Positions 24,605 to 34,200 of a stretch of DNA of 38,557 nucleotides are shown piece by piece. How positions within the stretch are numbered: the stretch's first letter is position 1; every line of letters starts with the position of its first letter. The position numbers and the translations under genes were made by a program. The notes below the pieces were generated by a model. It made no database searches, was not told where the DNA came from, and worked only from the letters and a program-made list of their open reading frames with translations. This DNA comes from an uncultured Clostridia bacterium (GTDB lineage: Bacteria > Bacillota > Clostridia > TANB77 > CAG-508), in contig CALXCA010000019.1 in NCBI GenBank assembly GCA_944386685.1, forward strand, positions 1 to 38,557, given 5' to 3'.

Positions 24605-24836
24605 GGGTCGGTCCCTTTTTTTGTTGGGGTCGGTCCCAAATCAAACCAATATATAAAGTGTTTTTTATACCTTGTGTGTCGCAACCTACAAAAGAATTTT
24701 AATAAGTAGGTTGCTCCAAATCGCATTCGCTACGCTCATTTGGTCGCTTACGCGGTATTGCAAAACACTTTATATATTGGTTTGATTTGGGACCGACCCC
24801 AACAGCAAACGCCAAGCACGGGAAAAGGACCGACCC
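24605..24836. repeat. Palindromic repeat element (family 3) with 42-bp perfect inverted arms
   Basis: A perfect 42-bp inverted repeat (24623-24664 with 24762-24803) encloses about 97 bases containing another 9-bp hairpin (GCAACCTAC 24681-24689 with GTAGGTTGC 24706-24714) and a GC-richer core (CGCATTCGCTACGCTC). Outside the main arms a further pair, GGGTCGGTCC (24605-24614) and GGACCGACCC (24827-24836), continues the palindrome. Nothing in it is coding. Base composition differs clearly from the surrounding AT-rich DNA, which points to a mobile (MITE- or REP-like) origin. It fills most of the 424-base gap before ruvB and would fold into a very stable hairpin in RNA. Confidence 0.9.
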
Positions 24837-24980
24837 CAGACAAAAGCTGTACTATTTTAAATTTTTTATTTATATAGAAAATTTATATTAAATGTGATAT
24901 ACTAAAAAAGTATTATTTAAAAACTTAAATTTTATTAAAATAACAAATAATAGATAGTTAAGTATAGAAAAAGGAGTAAT

Positions 24981-25991
24981 ATGGAAGAAGAATTTAATAT
25001 AAGACCAGAAATAGAAAATCCAATAGAAGAAAAACTGGAGAAATCACTTAGACCACATTATTTAGATGAATATATTGGACAGACTAAGGTAAAAGAAAAT
25101 ATGAAAATATATATAGAAGCTGCAAAAAAAAGGGGTGAACCATTAGACCATTGTCTATTTTATGGACCACCAGGTCTAGGAAAAACAACCATTGCAAATA
25201 TTATAGCAAATGAAATGAAATCAAACATAAAAATTACATCAGGACCAGCAATAGAAAAACCTGGTGATTTAGCAGCAATTTTAACAAATTTATCAGAAAA
25301 CGAAGTTTTATTTATAGATGAAATACATCGTCTAACTAAAAATGTAGAAGAAATATTATATCCAGCATTAGAAGATTTTACGTTAGATATAGTAATAGGA
25401 AAAGGTCCAAGTGCAAAATCAATAAGAATAGATTTACCAAAATTTACTCTAATAGGGGCAACAACAAGAGCAGGATTATTAACAACGCCATTAAGAGATA
25501 GATTTGGAATTATACATAAATTAGAATTATATTCTCCAGAAGATTTAAAAACAATAGTAACAAGATCTGCTAAAATTTTAAATATAAATATAGATGATAA
25601 TGCTGCATATGAAATTGCAAGACGTTCAAGAGGAACACCTAGAATTGCAAATAGACTTTTAAAAAGGGTAGGAGATTATGCATTAGTATTAGGTGATGGA
25701 GATATAACATTAAAAATTGCAAAACATGCCCTAAATCAATTAGAAATTGATGAATTAGGATTAGATGAAACAGATAGAAGAATTTTAGAACTTATGATAA
25801 CACAATATAATGGACGTCCAGTTGGCTCAGAAACAATTGCAACATCTTTAGGAGAAGAAGTAGACACAATAGAAGATGTATATGAACCATATTTAGTACA
25901 AATAGGATTTATATCTAGAACGCCAAGGGGAAGACTTGTTATGCCTTCTGCTTATGAACATTTAGGATATAATTATAATAATAAAACTTAA
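24981..25991 (+). CDS. ruvB: Holliday junction branch migration ATPase RuvB
   Basis: Hexameric AAA+ motor that drives branch migration of Holliday junctions with RuvA. The 336 residues show [11 protein letters not shown], Walker [10 protein letters not shown] (about 63-71), Walker B DEIHRL, the arginine-finger/sensor stretch [18 protein letters not shown], and the C-terminal winged helix with [12 protein letters not shown] and ISRTPRGR. Length is standard. AAGGAG precedes ATG 24981. The usual upstream partner ruvA is not adjacent; a repeat element occupies that position. Confidence 0.96.
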   Translation: MEEEFNIRPEIENPIEEKLEKSLRPHYLDEYIGQTKVKENMKIYIEAAKKRGEPLDHCLFYGPPGLGKTTIANIIANEMKSNIKITSGPAIEKPGDLAAILTNLSENEVLFIDEIHRLTKNVEEILYPALEDFTLDIVIGKGPSAKSIRIDLPKFTLIGATTRAGLLTTPLRDRFGIIHKLELYSPEDLKTIVTRSAKILNINIDDNAAYEIARRSRGTPRIANRLLKRVGDYALVLGDGDITLKIAKHALNQLEIDELGLDETDRRILELMITQYNGRPVGSETIATSLGEEVDTIEDVYEPYLVQIGFISRTPRGRLVMPSAYEHLGYNYNNKT

Positions 25992-26020
25992 CTAAAACGT
26001 ACAATAAAAAAATGTTGGAC

Positions 26021-26213
26021 AGGAAACAATATGAAAATTAAACTCTATATAATTTGTGCTGTAACAGAAAATTTTTATATTGTTTCCTAAGTTCATCTGC
26101 TTGAACGAAGCTCTTTTATTGAATAGGAAACAATATGAAACTTTAAGTTAATTAGGCTCAAAGTGAAAATAAAATTTTAAATATAAAAATTTTATTTTCA
26201 AAGGAAAAAGCAA
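26021..26213. repeat. Family-2 repeat region (AGGAAACAATAT element)
   Basis: AGGAAACAATAT occurs at 26021-26032, inverted at 26077-26088 (perfect 12-bp arms), and again direct near 26125. From there about 90 bases match the element at 37641-37759 almost base for base: the GAAACTTTAAGTTA, TTAGGCTCAAAGT and AAATAAAATTTTAAATATA stretches, the last part of a hairpin. The region looks like two overlapping or partly deleted copies between ruvB and the tRNA promoter. Confidence 0.75.
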
Positions 26214-26247
26214 TAAAAAAATTTTTAAAAAAATTTTAAAAAAAGTA

Positions 26248-26276
26248 TTGACAAAGTTAAAACATAGTACTATAAT
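26248..26276 (+). promoter_or_regulatory. Consensus promoter for tRNA-Gly
   Basis: Perfect TTGACA (26248-26253), 17-base spacer, perfect TATAAT (26271-26276), about 29 bases before the mature tRNA 5-prime end, as expected for a stable RNA gene. Confidence 0.85.
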
Positions 26277-26304
26277 AATAAATGTCTTAGGGAGATGAAA
26301 ACAT

Positions 26305-26378
<74 letters not shown>

Positions 26379-26420
26379 ATAAAATGAAACAAACGATAAT
26401 ATCGTTTGTTTCTATTTTAT
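26379..26420 (+). terminator. Terminator after tRNA-Gly
   Basis: A perfect 12-bp stem GAAACAAACGAT/ATCGTTTGTTTC (26386-26397 with 26401-26412) with loop AAT is flanked by further A/T pairing and a T-rich tail. Confidence 0.85.
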
Positions 26421-26421
26421 T

Positions 26422-26575
26422 ATTGTATAAGAAAAAATGATTTCTCATATAAAAATAAATTTTTAAACATTAATGTTCTTATTATAATTAATAATATTAA
26501 TAAATAAAGTTTTATAATATTTCTTATACAATATTAAAGTGAGAAATCACTACCTTACTCATTTATAAAAATGGG
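26422..26575 (+). promoter_or_regulatory. Structured leader upstream of rpsF with crossing complementary segments
   Basis: Segment A (26422-26434) is a perfect 13-bp complement of A-prime (26520-26532). Segment B TGATTTCTCA (26438-26447) is a perfect 10-bp complement of B-prime (26540-26549). The order A-B-A'-B' means both pairs can form together only as a pseudoknot, or as alternatives. A further hairpin ACTCATTT/AAATGGGT (about 26557-26576) lies just before the AAAGGAGGTG of rpsF. Autoregulatory leaders that bind the S6:S18 complex are known upstream of rpsF; I do not see their CCG signature clearly, so this assignment is tentative. Confidence 0.5.
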
Positions 26576-26602
26576 TTATTTATCCAAAAGGAGGTGAAAA
26601 TA

Positions 26603-26887
26603 ATGAATAATTACGAAAGTGTTATCATTATTAATCCAAATGTTGATGAAGCTGGACTAAAAGCTTTAGAAGACAAATTTACTGGATTAATTAATGGAAA
26701 TGGAAAAGTAAATGAAGTTGTAAACATGGGTAAAAAGAAATTAGCTTATGATATACAAAAAAACAAAGAAGCATATTATATGGTATTTAAATTTGAAGCT
26801 AACCCAACACTTATAGCAGAATTAGAAAGAGTTTACAGAATAACAGATGAAATATTAAAATTCATTACAACAAAAAATATTGACTAA
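26603..26887 (+). CDS. rpsF: 30S ribosomal protein S6
   Basis: Component of the small-subunit platform that binds 16S rRNA together with S18. The 94 residues (MNNYESVIIINPNVDEAGLK, VNMGKKKLAYDIQKNKEAYY, ELERVYRITDEILKF) match the family over its full length. I start at ATG 26603, seven bases after the strong AAGGAGGTG site, rather than at GTG 26594, which lies inside that site. It heads the classical rpsF-ssb-rpsR unit; the leader upstream is structured. Confidence 0.96.
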   Translation: MNNYESVIIINPNVDEAGLKALEDKFTGLINGNGKVNEVVNMGKKKLAYDIQKNKEAYYMVFKFEANPTLIAELERVYRITDEILKFITTKNID

Positions 26888-27043
26888 TTTTTAATAATAA
26901 ATTAAATAATTTTTTTATAACAATATTAAAAAATTTTAAAATAAGAGTTAAAAGTTAAATAGTCAACAAATATCAAAAATTAAACATTAAGAAATTCAAT
27001 AATAAAGGGGCCGAATTAAAGTAGAAAGGTAAAGGGATAAAAT

Positions 27044-27478
27044 ATGAATAAAGTAATTTTAATGGGTAGATTAACAAGAGACCCAGAAATAAGATATACA
27101 CAAACAAGTAATACAGTTGTTGCATCATTTTCACTAGCAGTTAATAGAAGATTTGCAAAACAAGGAGAAGAAAGACAAGCAGATTTCATAAATATAGTTG
27201 CTTGGAGTAAACTAGGGGAATTTTGTAGCAAATACTTTAAGAAAGGTCAACAAGTAGGAGTTGTTGGAAGAATTCAAACAAGAACATGGGATGATGACCA
27301 AGGTCAAAAACACTATGTTACAGAAGTTGTTGCAGAAGAAGCATATTTTGCAGATAGCAAAAAAGAAGCAGAAGCTGGAAGTAGTTCTTTTGAGAACACA
27401 TTTGGAAACTCTATTCCAGGAACAACAACAGGAGGATCTGATTTTGAAATATCTTCAACTGATGACTTACCATTTTAG
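27044..27478 (+). CDS. ssb: Single-stranded DNA-binding protein
   Basis: Homotetrameric OB-fold protein that coats single-stranded DNA during replication, repair and recombination. The 144 residues begin MNKVILMGRLTRDPEIRYT, with NTVVASFSLAVNRRF and ADFINIVAWSKLGEF in the OB fold (1-105). A short Gly/Ser/Thr linker and the acidic tip DDLPF, which binds partner proteins, end the protein. AAAGGT lies about ten bases before ATG 27044. It sits between rpsF and rpsR; the gap to rpsF (156 bases) is longer than usual. Confidence 0.96.
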   Translation: MNKVILMGRLTRDPEIRYTQTSNTVVASFSLAVNRRFAKQGEERQADFINIVAWSKLGEFCSKYFKKGQQVGVVGRIQTRTWDDDQGQKHYVTEVVAEEAYFADSKKEAEAGSSSFENTFGNSIPGTTTGGSDFEISSTDDLPF

Positions 27479-27498
27479 GAACAAGGAGGAAATTAAAA

Positions 27499-27786
27499 AT
27501 GGCAGATAAAAGCAAAAAAAGAAATAACATGAGAAATAAAGACTATGATGATGATTTTAATCCAAAAATGAAAAAAATCAAGAAAAAAGTTTGTCCATTA
27601 TGTGGTGATAAAAACTTTGTTTTAGATTTTAAAAACGCAGACCAATTAAAAAAATTCATCAATGATAAAGGAAAAATTTTACCAAGAAGAACAACAGGAG
27701 CATGTGCAAAACATCAAAGAGATATCACACTTGCTGTAAAAAGAGCTAGACATATTGCAATATTACCATATGCAGCAAAAGACTAA
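27499..27786 (+). CDS. rpsR: 30S ribosomal protein S18, zinc-motif form
   Basis: Platform protein of the small subunit, partner of S6. The 95 residues carry the signature NADQLKKFINDKGKILPRRTTG and HQRDITLAVKRARHIAILPY. Cysteines in VCPLCGD and GACAKH suggest the zinc-binding (C+) form of S18. The N-terminal 30 residues are a longer than usual charged extension. ACAAGGAGG lies just before ATG 27499, 20 bases after the ssb stop, so translation is probably linked to ssb. Confidence 0.95.
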   Translation: MADKSKKRNNMRNKDYDDDFNPKMKKIKKKVCPLCGDKNFVLDFKNADQLKKFINDKGKILPRRTTGACAKHQRDITLAVKRARHIAILPYAAKD

Positions 27787-27857
27787 TTAATGTATAAAGA
27801 TTATGGATTAATGTCAAAAGCTGGGTTGGAAAGCTTTAAAAAGGGTTGAATGTCAAT

Positions 27858-27910
27858 AGTTGGAGCGGAAAACTTTAAAAAGTTTTCTGCTTCAGCTTTT
27901 TTTTTAGTAT
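27858..27910 (+). terminator. Terminator after rpsR, in an imperfect tandem duplication
   Basis: The hairpin GAAAACT/AGTTTTC (with outer GTTGGAGC/GCTTCAGC pairing) is followed by nine T residues. The preceding 39 bases (from about 27812) are an imperfect copy of the same unit (AATGTCAA, GG, CTTTAAAAAG in register), suggesting the terminator region was duplicated. Confidence 0.75.
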
Positions 27911-27963
27911 AAAAAAAATAATTAAGAGCAGAAAAAATTTTTAAAGTAAAATAAAATTTTTTG

Positions 27964-27992
27964 TTGACAAAAAAAATACAGTATGATAAAAT
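27964..27992 (+). promoter_or_regulatory. Promoter upstream of the surface-protein gene
   Basis: TTGACA (27964-27969), 17-base spacer, TAAAAT (27987-27992). It is followed by a leader of about 210 bases that contains a 44-codon frame and a mini-ORF before the start at 28208. Confidence 0.6.
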
Positions 27993-28043
27993 ATATTCAG
28001 TTAAACGTAGGAAAAATATAGAAAATAGAAAGGAAACCAAAAA

Positions 28044-28178
28044 ATGCAAGAACTTGAAACCGTTGGGGCTGTACACACAGGGTATATTATAAAAAACATA
28101 AAAAGTCCACAGTTATCACATATAGATTATATTAAATATTTTAAGATAAATAAAGAAAGGAGTCGTATGGTTATTTAA
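28044..28178 (+). CDS. Possible 44-aa leader peptide or small protein
   Basis: An open frame starting at ATG 28044, with AAAGGA about 11 bases upstream. It encodes MQELETVGAVHTGYIIKNIK and then a Lys/Arg/Ile-rich end (ERSRMVI). It is not recognised. It lies between a good promoter and the surface-protein gene, so it may be a small protein or a regulatory leader peptide. Codon content resembles the neighbours less clearly at the start (ACC GTT GGG GCT GTA CAC), which is GC-richer than average here. Confidence 0.35.
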   Translation: MQELETVGAVHTGYIIKNIKSPQLSHIDYIKYFKINKERSRMVI

Positions 28179-28201
28179 GTTATTAAATATATCATACAAG
28201 G
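28156..28201 (+). promoter_or_regulatory. Mini-ORF leader with a recurring 21-bp element (copy 1)
   Basis: AAAGGAG (28156-28162) precedes the short frame ATG GTT ATT TAA (28167-28178). A 21-base stretch at 28181-28201 (beginning TATTAAATATATC, ending CATACAAGG) is identical to 37809-37829 upstream of trmL. The real gene starts seven bases later. Confidence 0.6.
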
Positions 28202-28207
28202 ATATAT

Positions 28208-30949
28208 ATGTATATAAAAACAAAGAAAACAAAAAATAAAATGATTTTAACAATAGTTATATTAATTATTGCATTAGCAATTATAACTTTATGTGTACAA
28301 ACAATTTTAAAAAATAATTTAACAAATAAATCAATTATAGCGGGAAGAGATATTGCAAAAAATGAAGCAACAGAAGAGTTAGAACAAATTGATTGGATTG
28401 AAGTTATCAATGCACCTTTTTGGGATGGATCAATTACCTATAGTAATCCTGTAACGATAGAGAATAATGGCAAAACAGTACAAATACGTGGAAATTATAA
28501 CTGCCCTGGAAGTAATTTGATATACTATATTCCAGAGGAGAAGCAACAACAAAGTTTTAGCTTTAATTATGATATTGACTTTGGAGATAGTTTTAATTCA
28601 GCAGGTTTTTTAATAGGAGCGAAAAAAGTAGATAACACATTACATGGATATATGATTAGTTTTAATCATGATGGATGGCATCCTTCTATATATCAGTGTA
28701 AGCCTGAATTTAGTTGGTTCACTGAATGCGGAAATAAAACTGGAGCTATATGGAAATTTTCATTTCCTATTTTGGAATATAATTCTTTTAATGAAATGCT
28801 TGAATTAAATTCAGACAAATGGCAAAATGGAGATTATTCTTATGGTATTCAAAAGACTTTACTACAAGTATTTGATTTACCAGATTATAGTACACCAACA
28901 TTTCTTCAATCTGCACATAGTAGTGGTATTATAAAAATAACATCTACTCCAAATCAAATAATTATTTCATGCGAAGGAGTTTCTAATGAAGATTCTTCTG
29001 AAGCTGAATGTTTTAATACAACTATTGATATATCACCAGACGATGAAATCGGTAATGGTTTTGGTTTCTTTTCAACTCATTACATACATGGTTGTAACAG
29101 ATATGGAAAGTTCGAGATAAATAATTTTAATGCCAAATTTGAAGACTTAGAACCACATAATTTACGAGTAGATCCAAATGGAGGAACATGGAATGGGGCA
29201 TCAGCAGTCTCAACAGTAGAAGGAGAATATGGAGATGAAGTAGAAATACCACTACCAACAAGACCAGGGTATAATTTTGCAGGATGGACACAAACAGGAA
29301 ATAGTGGAAGTATTTCATCATTAACAGAAGATGCAATTTATACATTTGGAGAAGATGCAGAAACAGATGATACCATAACAGCACAATGGACGAAAGTTGA
29401 TGTAAGTAAAGAATGTAGAATAGACACAGGAGAAGACTATGGAGATATAGTAGAGCCAGGAAATACAGAACCAGTAAAATATGTAGTAGAAGGACAACAA
29501 ATAATATATGAATTAACAGCAACAAATACAGGAACAGTAGATGCAACAGCATTAATAAAAGACTCAGCACCAGAAGGAACAACGTTTGTAGAAGATAGTA
29601 TAAAATTAAATGGAAGTCCATATACCAAAGAAGATGGAACAGCTTATACAGAGGAAGATTTAGAAAATGGAATAGAAATACCAGTGTCGAAGGATACAAG
29701 TTCAACACTATCATTTAAAGTAAAAATAAATGAATTAGAAAATGGAACAATGATAGAAAATACAGGAAAGTATAAAGATATAACAATAACACAAGAAACG
29801 GAAGAAAAAGAAACAAATGAAGTAGAATTCATGTATTTTAATACATATGGAGAGCCAATAGTAACCCAATCCAAAACAATGGAAACAGAAACAGGAGAAA
29901 GCTATGTAGTAAGTGGAGAAAAAATAATATATAAAATAATAGTAAAAAATAATGGATTACTACCAGAAGATGTAATAATAAAAGATACTGTGCCAGAAGG
30001 AACAACATTTGTAGAAGGAAGTATAAAATTAAATGATTCAGAATATACAGAAGAAGATGGAACAGCACCAACAGAAACAGAACTACAAAGTGGAATAATA
30101 TTAAGCATACCAGCAGAGACAAGTTACACATTAAGTTTTGAGGTAACAGTAAATGAAGGATTAGAAGATGGAACAAAAATAGAAAACACAGCAACAGTAA
30201 ATGATTTATCAACAAATACAGCCTCAATTGAATATTCAAATCCATATGATGATCCAACTACGGATCCAGACGAAAACCCAGACGACAATCCAGACGACAA
30301 TCCAGATGAAAACCCAGATGAAAATCCAGATGAAAAACCAGACGACAATCCAGATGAAAATCCAGATGAAAATCCAGATGACAACCCAGACGAAAACCCA
30401 GATGAAAATCCAGATGACAACCCAGACGAAAATCCAGATGACAACCAAGATGACAACCCAGACGAAAACCCAGATGAAAACCCAGATGACAACCCAGACG
30501 AAAATCCAGATGACAACCAAGATGACAACCCAGACAAAAATCCAGACGAAAATCCAGATGAAAACCCAGATGAAAACCCAGACAAAAATCCAGACGAAAA
30601 CCCAGACGAAAACTCAGACGACAACTCAGATGATAATCAAGATGATAACTCAGATAATAACTCAAATAATAACCAAAACAATGATAATACAAACAATAAT
30701 CAAAATAACAATTCAAATAATAATACTGGAAATAATTCAAATAACACGAACAATAACGGAAGCACAACAAACAACGGAAATAAAACCAATAATGGAAATA
30801 CAACAGGAAAAGGAGACACAACAACAGCACAGGAGAACATACCAAAAACAGGAGGAATAAGAAATACATTAATAATAATTGTAGCAATGTCATTAGGAAC
30901 AGCAATATTTTATATAAGATACAAAAAACTAAATTCATATGTAAAATAA
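28208..30949 (+). CDS. Sortase-anchored surface protein with InlB-type repeat, two DUF11 domains and an NPDE repeat stalk
   Basis: A 913-residue cell-wall protein. Domains in order: an N-terminal membrane/signal segment (about 12-34); a unique region about 55-315 rich in aromatic residues, possibly a binding domain, not recognised; an InlB/Listeria-Bacteroides-type repeat (about 318-397: VDPNGGTWNG, RPGYNFAGW, ITAQWTKV). Two DUF11-type repeats follow (about 398-545 and 548-678), each with APEGTTFVEDSIKLN- or VPEGTTFVEGSIKLN-like cores. Then a stalk of about 32 Asn-Pro-Asp-Glu/Asp units (681-806) and an Asn-rich spacer. The sorting signal is IPKTGG (878-883), a hydrophobic segment and a basic tail. 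IPKTG is a recognised variant of the LPxTG motif; no sortase gene is in the window. Position of the start rests on ATG 28208 with CAAGG upstream; initiation may depend on the mini-ORF leader. Confidence 0.88.
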   Translation: MYIKTKKTKNKMILTIVILIIALAIITLCVQTILKNNLTNKSIIAGRDIAKNEATEELEQIDWIEVINAPFWDGSITYSNPVTIENNGKTVQIRGNYNCPGSNLIYYIPEEKQQQSFSFNYDIDFGDSFNSAGFLIGAKKVDNTLHGYMISFNHDGWHPSIYQCKPEFSWFTECGNKTGAIWKFSFPILEYNSFNEMLELNSDKWQNGDYSYGIQKTLLQVFDLPDYSTPTFLQSAHSSGIIKITSTPNQIIISCEGVSNEDSSEAECFNTTIDISPDDEIGNGFGFFSTHYIHGCNRYGKFEINNFNAKFEDLEPHNLRVDPNGGTWNGASAVSTVEGEYGDEVEIPLPTRPGYNFAGWTQTGNSGSISSLTEDAIYTFGEDAETDDTITAQWTKVDVSKECRIDTGEDYGDIVEPGNTEPVKYVVEGQQIIYELTATNTGTVDATALIKDSAPEGTTFVEDSIKLNGSPYTKEDGTAYTEEDLENGIEIPVSKDTSSTLSFKVKINELENGTMIENTGKYKDITITQETEEKETNEVEFMYFNTYGEPIVTQSKTMETETGESYVVSGEKIIYKIIVKNNGLLPEDVIIKDTVPEGTTFVEGSIKLNDSEYTEEDGTAPTETELQSGIILSIPAETSYTLSFEVTVNEGLEDGTKIENTATVNDLSTNTASIEYSNPYDDPTTDPDENPDDNPDDNPDENPDENPDEKPDDNPDENPDENPDDNPDENPDENPDDNPDENPDDNQDDNPDENPDENPDDNPDENPDDNQDDNPDKNPDENPDENPDENPDKNPDENPDENSDDNSDDNQDDNSDNNSNNNQNNDNTNNNQNNNSNNNTGNNSNNTNNNGSTTNNGNKTNNGNTTGKGDTTTAQENIPKTGGIRNTLIIIVAMSLGTAIFYIRYKKLNSYVK
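30253..30628 (+). repeat. 12-bp coding tandem repeat (NPDE/NPDD stalk)
   Basis: About 32 units of the type AAYCCAGAYGAM encode Asn-Pro-Asp-Glu or -Asp. A higher-order unit of 72 bp (six tetrapeptides ending in NQDD) is repeated exactly around 30419 and 30491, showing recent duplication. Unit number is likely to vary between strains, changing stalk length in steps of four residues without a frameshift. Confidence 0.9.
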
Positions 30950-31017
30950 CAATAATAATCTTTAATATATAAAAAGCTATAACTTATTATCAACAAATAA
31001 AAGTATAATTCAAAAGT

Positions 31018-31066
31018 AAAAAAATAAGGATGGAAATCAAAAAAATTTCACCCTTATTTTTTTCAT
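31018..31066 (+). terminator. Terminator after the surface-protein gene
   Basis: AAAAATAAGG pairs with CCTTATTTTT around an inner GAAAT/ATTTC stem, followed by a T-rich run; a small bulge and mismatch are present. The rest of the gap to dnaE (31067-31234) shows only AT-rich DNA and a lone TATAAT (31136-31141) without a convincing -35 box. Confidence 0.75.
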
Positions 31067-31234
31067 AATCTATTTTTTTAAACTAATAAGTTTATACTTT
31101 TTTATTTAACTCTATCAATTCAAATCAAACTATGATATAATACACACATGTAATAAAAAATGACATAATTAAAGTTATAATAGCAATAAAAAAACATATA
31201 ATATATAAATAGCAAGAAAAGGAGAAATAAACTT

Positions 31235-34200
31235 ATGTCAGAATTTGTTCATTTACACATACACAGTGAATTTAGTTTATTAGATGGAGCAAATAGAATA
31301 AAAGATTTGCCAGTAAGAGCAAAAGAATTAGGAATGAAAGCAATGGCAATAACAGACCATGGAGTAATGTATGGTGTTATTGATTTTTATAAAGCATGCA
31401 AAAAAGAAGGAATAAAGCCAATTATTGGTTGTGAAGTATATGTTGCACCACGTTCTAGATTTGATAAAGAGCCTGGAATAGACAAGCAATATTATCATTT
31501 AATTTTACTTGCAAAAGATACACAAGGATATAAAAATTTAAGTAAATTAGTTTCATTAGGATTTACTGAGGGGTATTATTATAAACCACGTATAGATTTG
31601 GAGATTTTAGAAAAATATCATGAAGGACTAATCTGCTTAAGTGGATGTTTAGCAGGAGCAGTAAATCAAGCTTTAATGAATGGACAAACAGAAAAAGCAG
31701 AAGAAATTGCTTTATGGCATAAAAAAGTATTCGGAGAAGATTATTATATAGAAATACAAAATAATGGAATTAATGAACAAGTTTTAGCAAATCAAAAGTT
31801 AGTACAATTGGCAAGAAAACTAGATATACCACTAGTTGCAACAAATGATGCACATTATTTAAAAAAAGAAGATGCATATAATCATGAAATTTTATTATGT
31901 ATTCAAACAGGGAAAAGAATGAGTGATGAAGACAGAATGAAATTTGATACAGATGAATTATATGTTAAATCTCCAGAAGAAATGAGTGAATACTTCTCTG
32001 CTTTCCCAGATGCAATAGAAAATACAGTAAAAATTGCAGAAAAATGTAATGTAGAATTTGAATTTGGACATACAATACTACCTAATTATGATGTACCAGA
32101 ACAATATGCTACACACTATGATTATTTAAAAGAATTATGTGATAATGGATTAAAAGAAAGATATGGAGAAAATTTATTAGACGAAATAATTAAAAGAGCT
32201 GAATATGAAATAGGTATAATCAAAAAAATGGGATATGTAGATTATTACCTAATTGTATGGGATTTTATACATTATGCAAAAAGCCATGGAATTCCAGTAG
32301 GGCCAGGTAGAGGGTCAGGAGCAGGTTCAATACTTGCATATGCAATAGGAATTACAGATATTGACCCAATGAAATATGGATTACTTTTTGAAAGATTTTT
32401 AAATCCAGAAAGAATAAGCATGCCAGATTTTGATGTTGATTTTAGTGATGAAAAAAGACAAGATGTAATTGATTATGTTGCAAATAAATATGGACATGAC
32501 CATGTATCACAAATTATCACATTTGGAACGATGGCTGCAAAAATGGTAATTCGTGATGTAGCAAGAGTGTTAGATTATCCATATGCAGAAGCAGATAAAC
32601 TTGCAAAAATGATTCCAAATGAAGTACATATTACAATAAAAAAAGCTTTAGAACAAAACAAAGAGTTAAAGGATTTATATGAAACTGAAGAAAATGTAAA
32701 AAAACTTTTAGATATAGCAATGGCATTAGAAGGAATGCCAAGACAAGCTTCAACACATGCATGTGGAGTTGTTATAACAAAAGAACCAGTTGATACATAT
32801 GTTCCATTATATGTAAGAGATGGACAAATATCTACACAATATATAATGACAACACTTGAAGAACTTGGACTTTTAAAAATGGACTTTTTAGGATTAAGGA
32901 CATTAACAGTTATTCAACATACAATAAAATTAGTAAAAGAAGGCAGAGGGATAGATGTACAATTTGATAAAGATATGTCAGACCCTAAAGTTTACAAATT
33001 ATGGCAAGATGGATTTACATCAGGAATATTCCAATTTGAATCTCAAGGTATGACAAACTTTATGAAAGAATTAAAGCCAGACTGTTTAGAAGATTTAATA
33101 GCAGGAGTTTCTTTATATAGACCTGGGCCAATGGATCAAATTCCAAGATATATTAAAGGAAAACAAAACCCAGGACACAATGAATATACACACCCAAGCC
33201 TAGAGCCAATTTTAAATGTAACATATGGATGTATGGTATATCAAGAACAGGTAATGCAAATTGTAAGAGATTTAGCAGGATATTCTTTAGGTAGAGCAGA
33301 TTTAGTACGTAGAGCAATGGGAAAGAAAAAACTTGATGTAATGGCTAAAGAAAGGGAAGTATTTATAAATGGTCAAGTTGATGAGAATGGAAGTGTAATA
33401 GTTCCTGGTTGTGTAAGAAATGGAATAGATGCAGAATCTGCAAATAAAATATTTGATGAAATGGCAGAGTTTGCAAAATATGCATTTAATAAATCTCATG
33501 CAGCATGTTATGCTGTAGTTGCTTACAGAACAGCTTATTTAAAAGCATATTATCCAGCAGAATTTATGGCATCTATGTTAAATAGTTTTTTAGGAAATCT
33601 AGATAAAGTGCCTGAATATATAGAAGAATGTAAAAGACTTGGAATAGAAATTTTAAAACCAGAAATAAATAGTAGTAGTGCAAAATTTACAGTAGAATAT
33701 GATAATACTGAAAAATGCAAAGATATAGGAAAAATTCGTTTTGGATTAGGAAGTATAAAAAATGTTGGTCTACAACCTATATCAAGCATAATAAATGAAA
33801 GAAATGAAAATGGAAAATTTAAAGATTTTGTCGATTTTTGTGAAAGAATGTCAGGAGAAGCTGTAAATAAAAAATGTATTGAAAGTCTAATAAAAGCAGG
33901 AACTTTTGATGAATTTAAAGAAAATAGAGCAACACTTTTAGCATCATATGAAAATATAATAGATGTAATACAAAGTGATAATAAAAAAGGAATAAATGGT
34001 CAAGTTTCCATGTTTGATATTGGAAATACACAAGACAACAAAATAAAATATGAATTTAATGAAAAAGAAGAAATGAGTGAAAAAGAAAAATTTTCAATGG
34101 AAAAAGAAATGCTTGGAATATATATTACCGGCCATCCATTAGAAAAAATGAGAGAACAAATTTTAAAATTAACAAATATTTCTTCTAAGGAAATGAAAGA

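Noticed and set aside
30253..30628. CRISPR-like array.
   Set aside because: The unit is 12 bp, without spacers, and lies in frame in a coding region.
30124..30938. Long open frames on the minus strand and in other frames across the NPDE repeat.
   Set aside because: They arise from the 12-bp period of the coding repeat, give low-complexity products and have no ribosome-binding sites.
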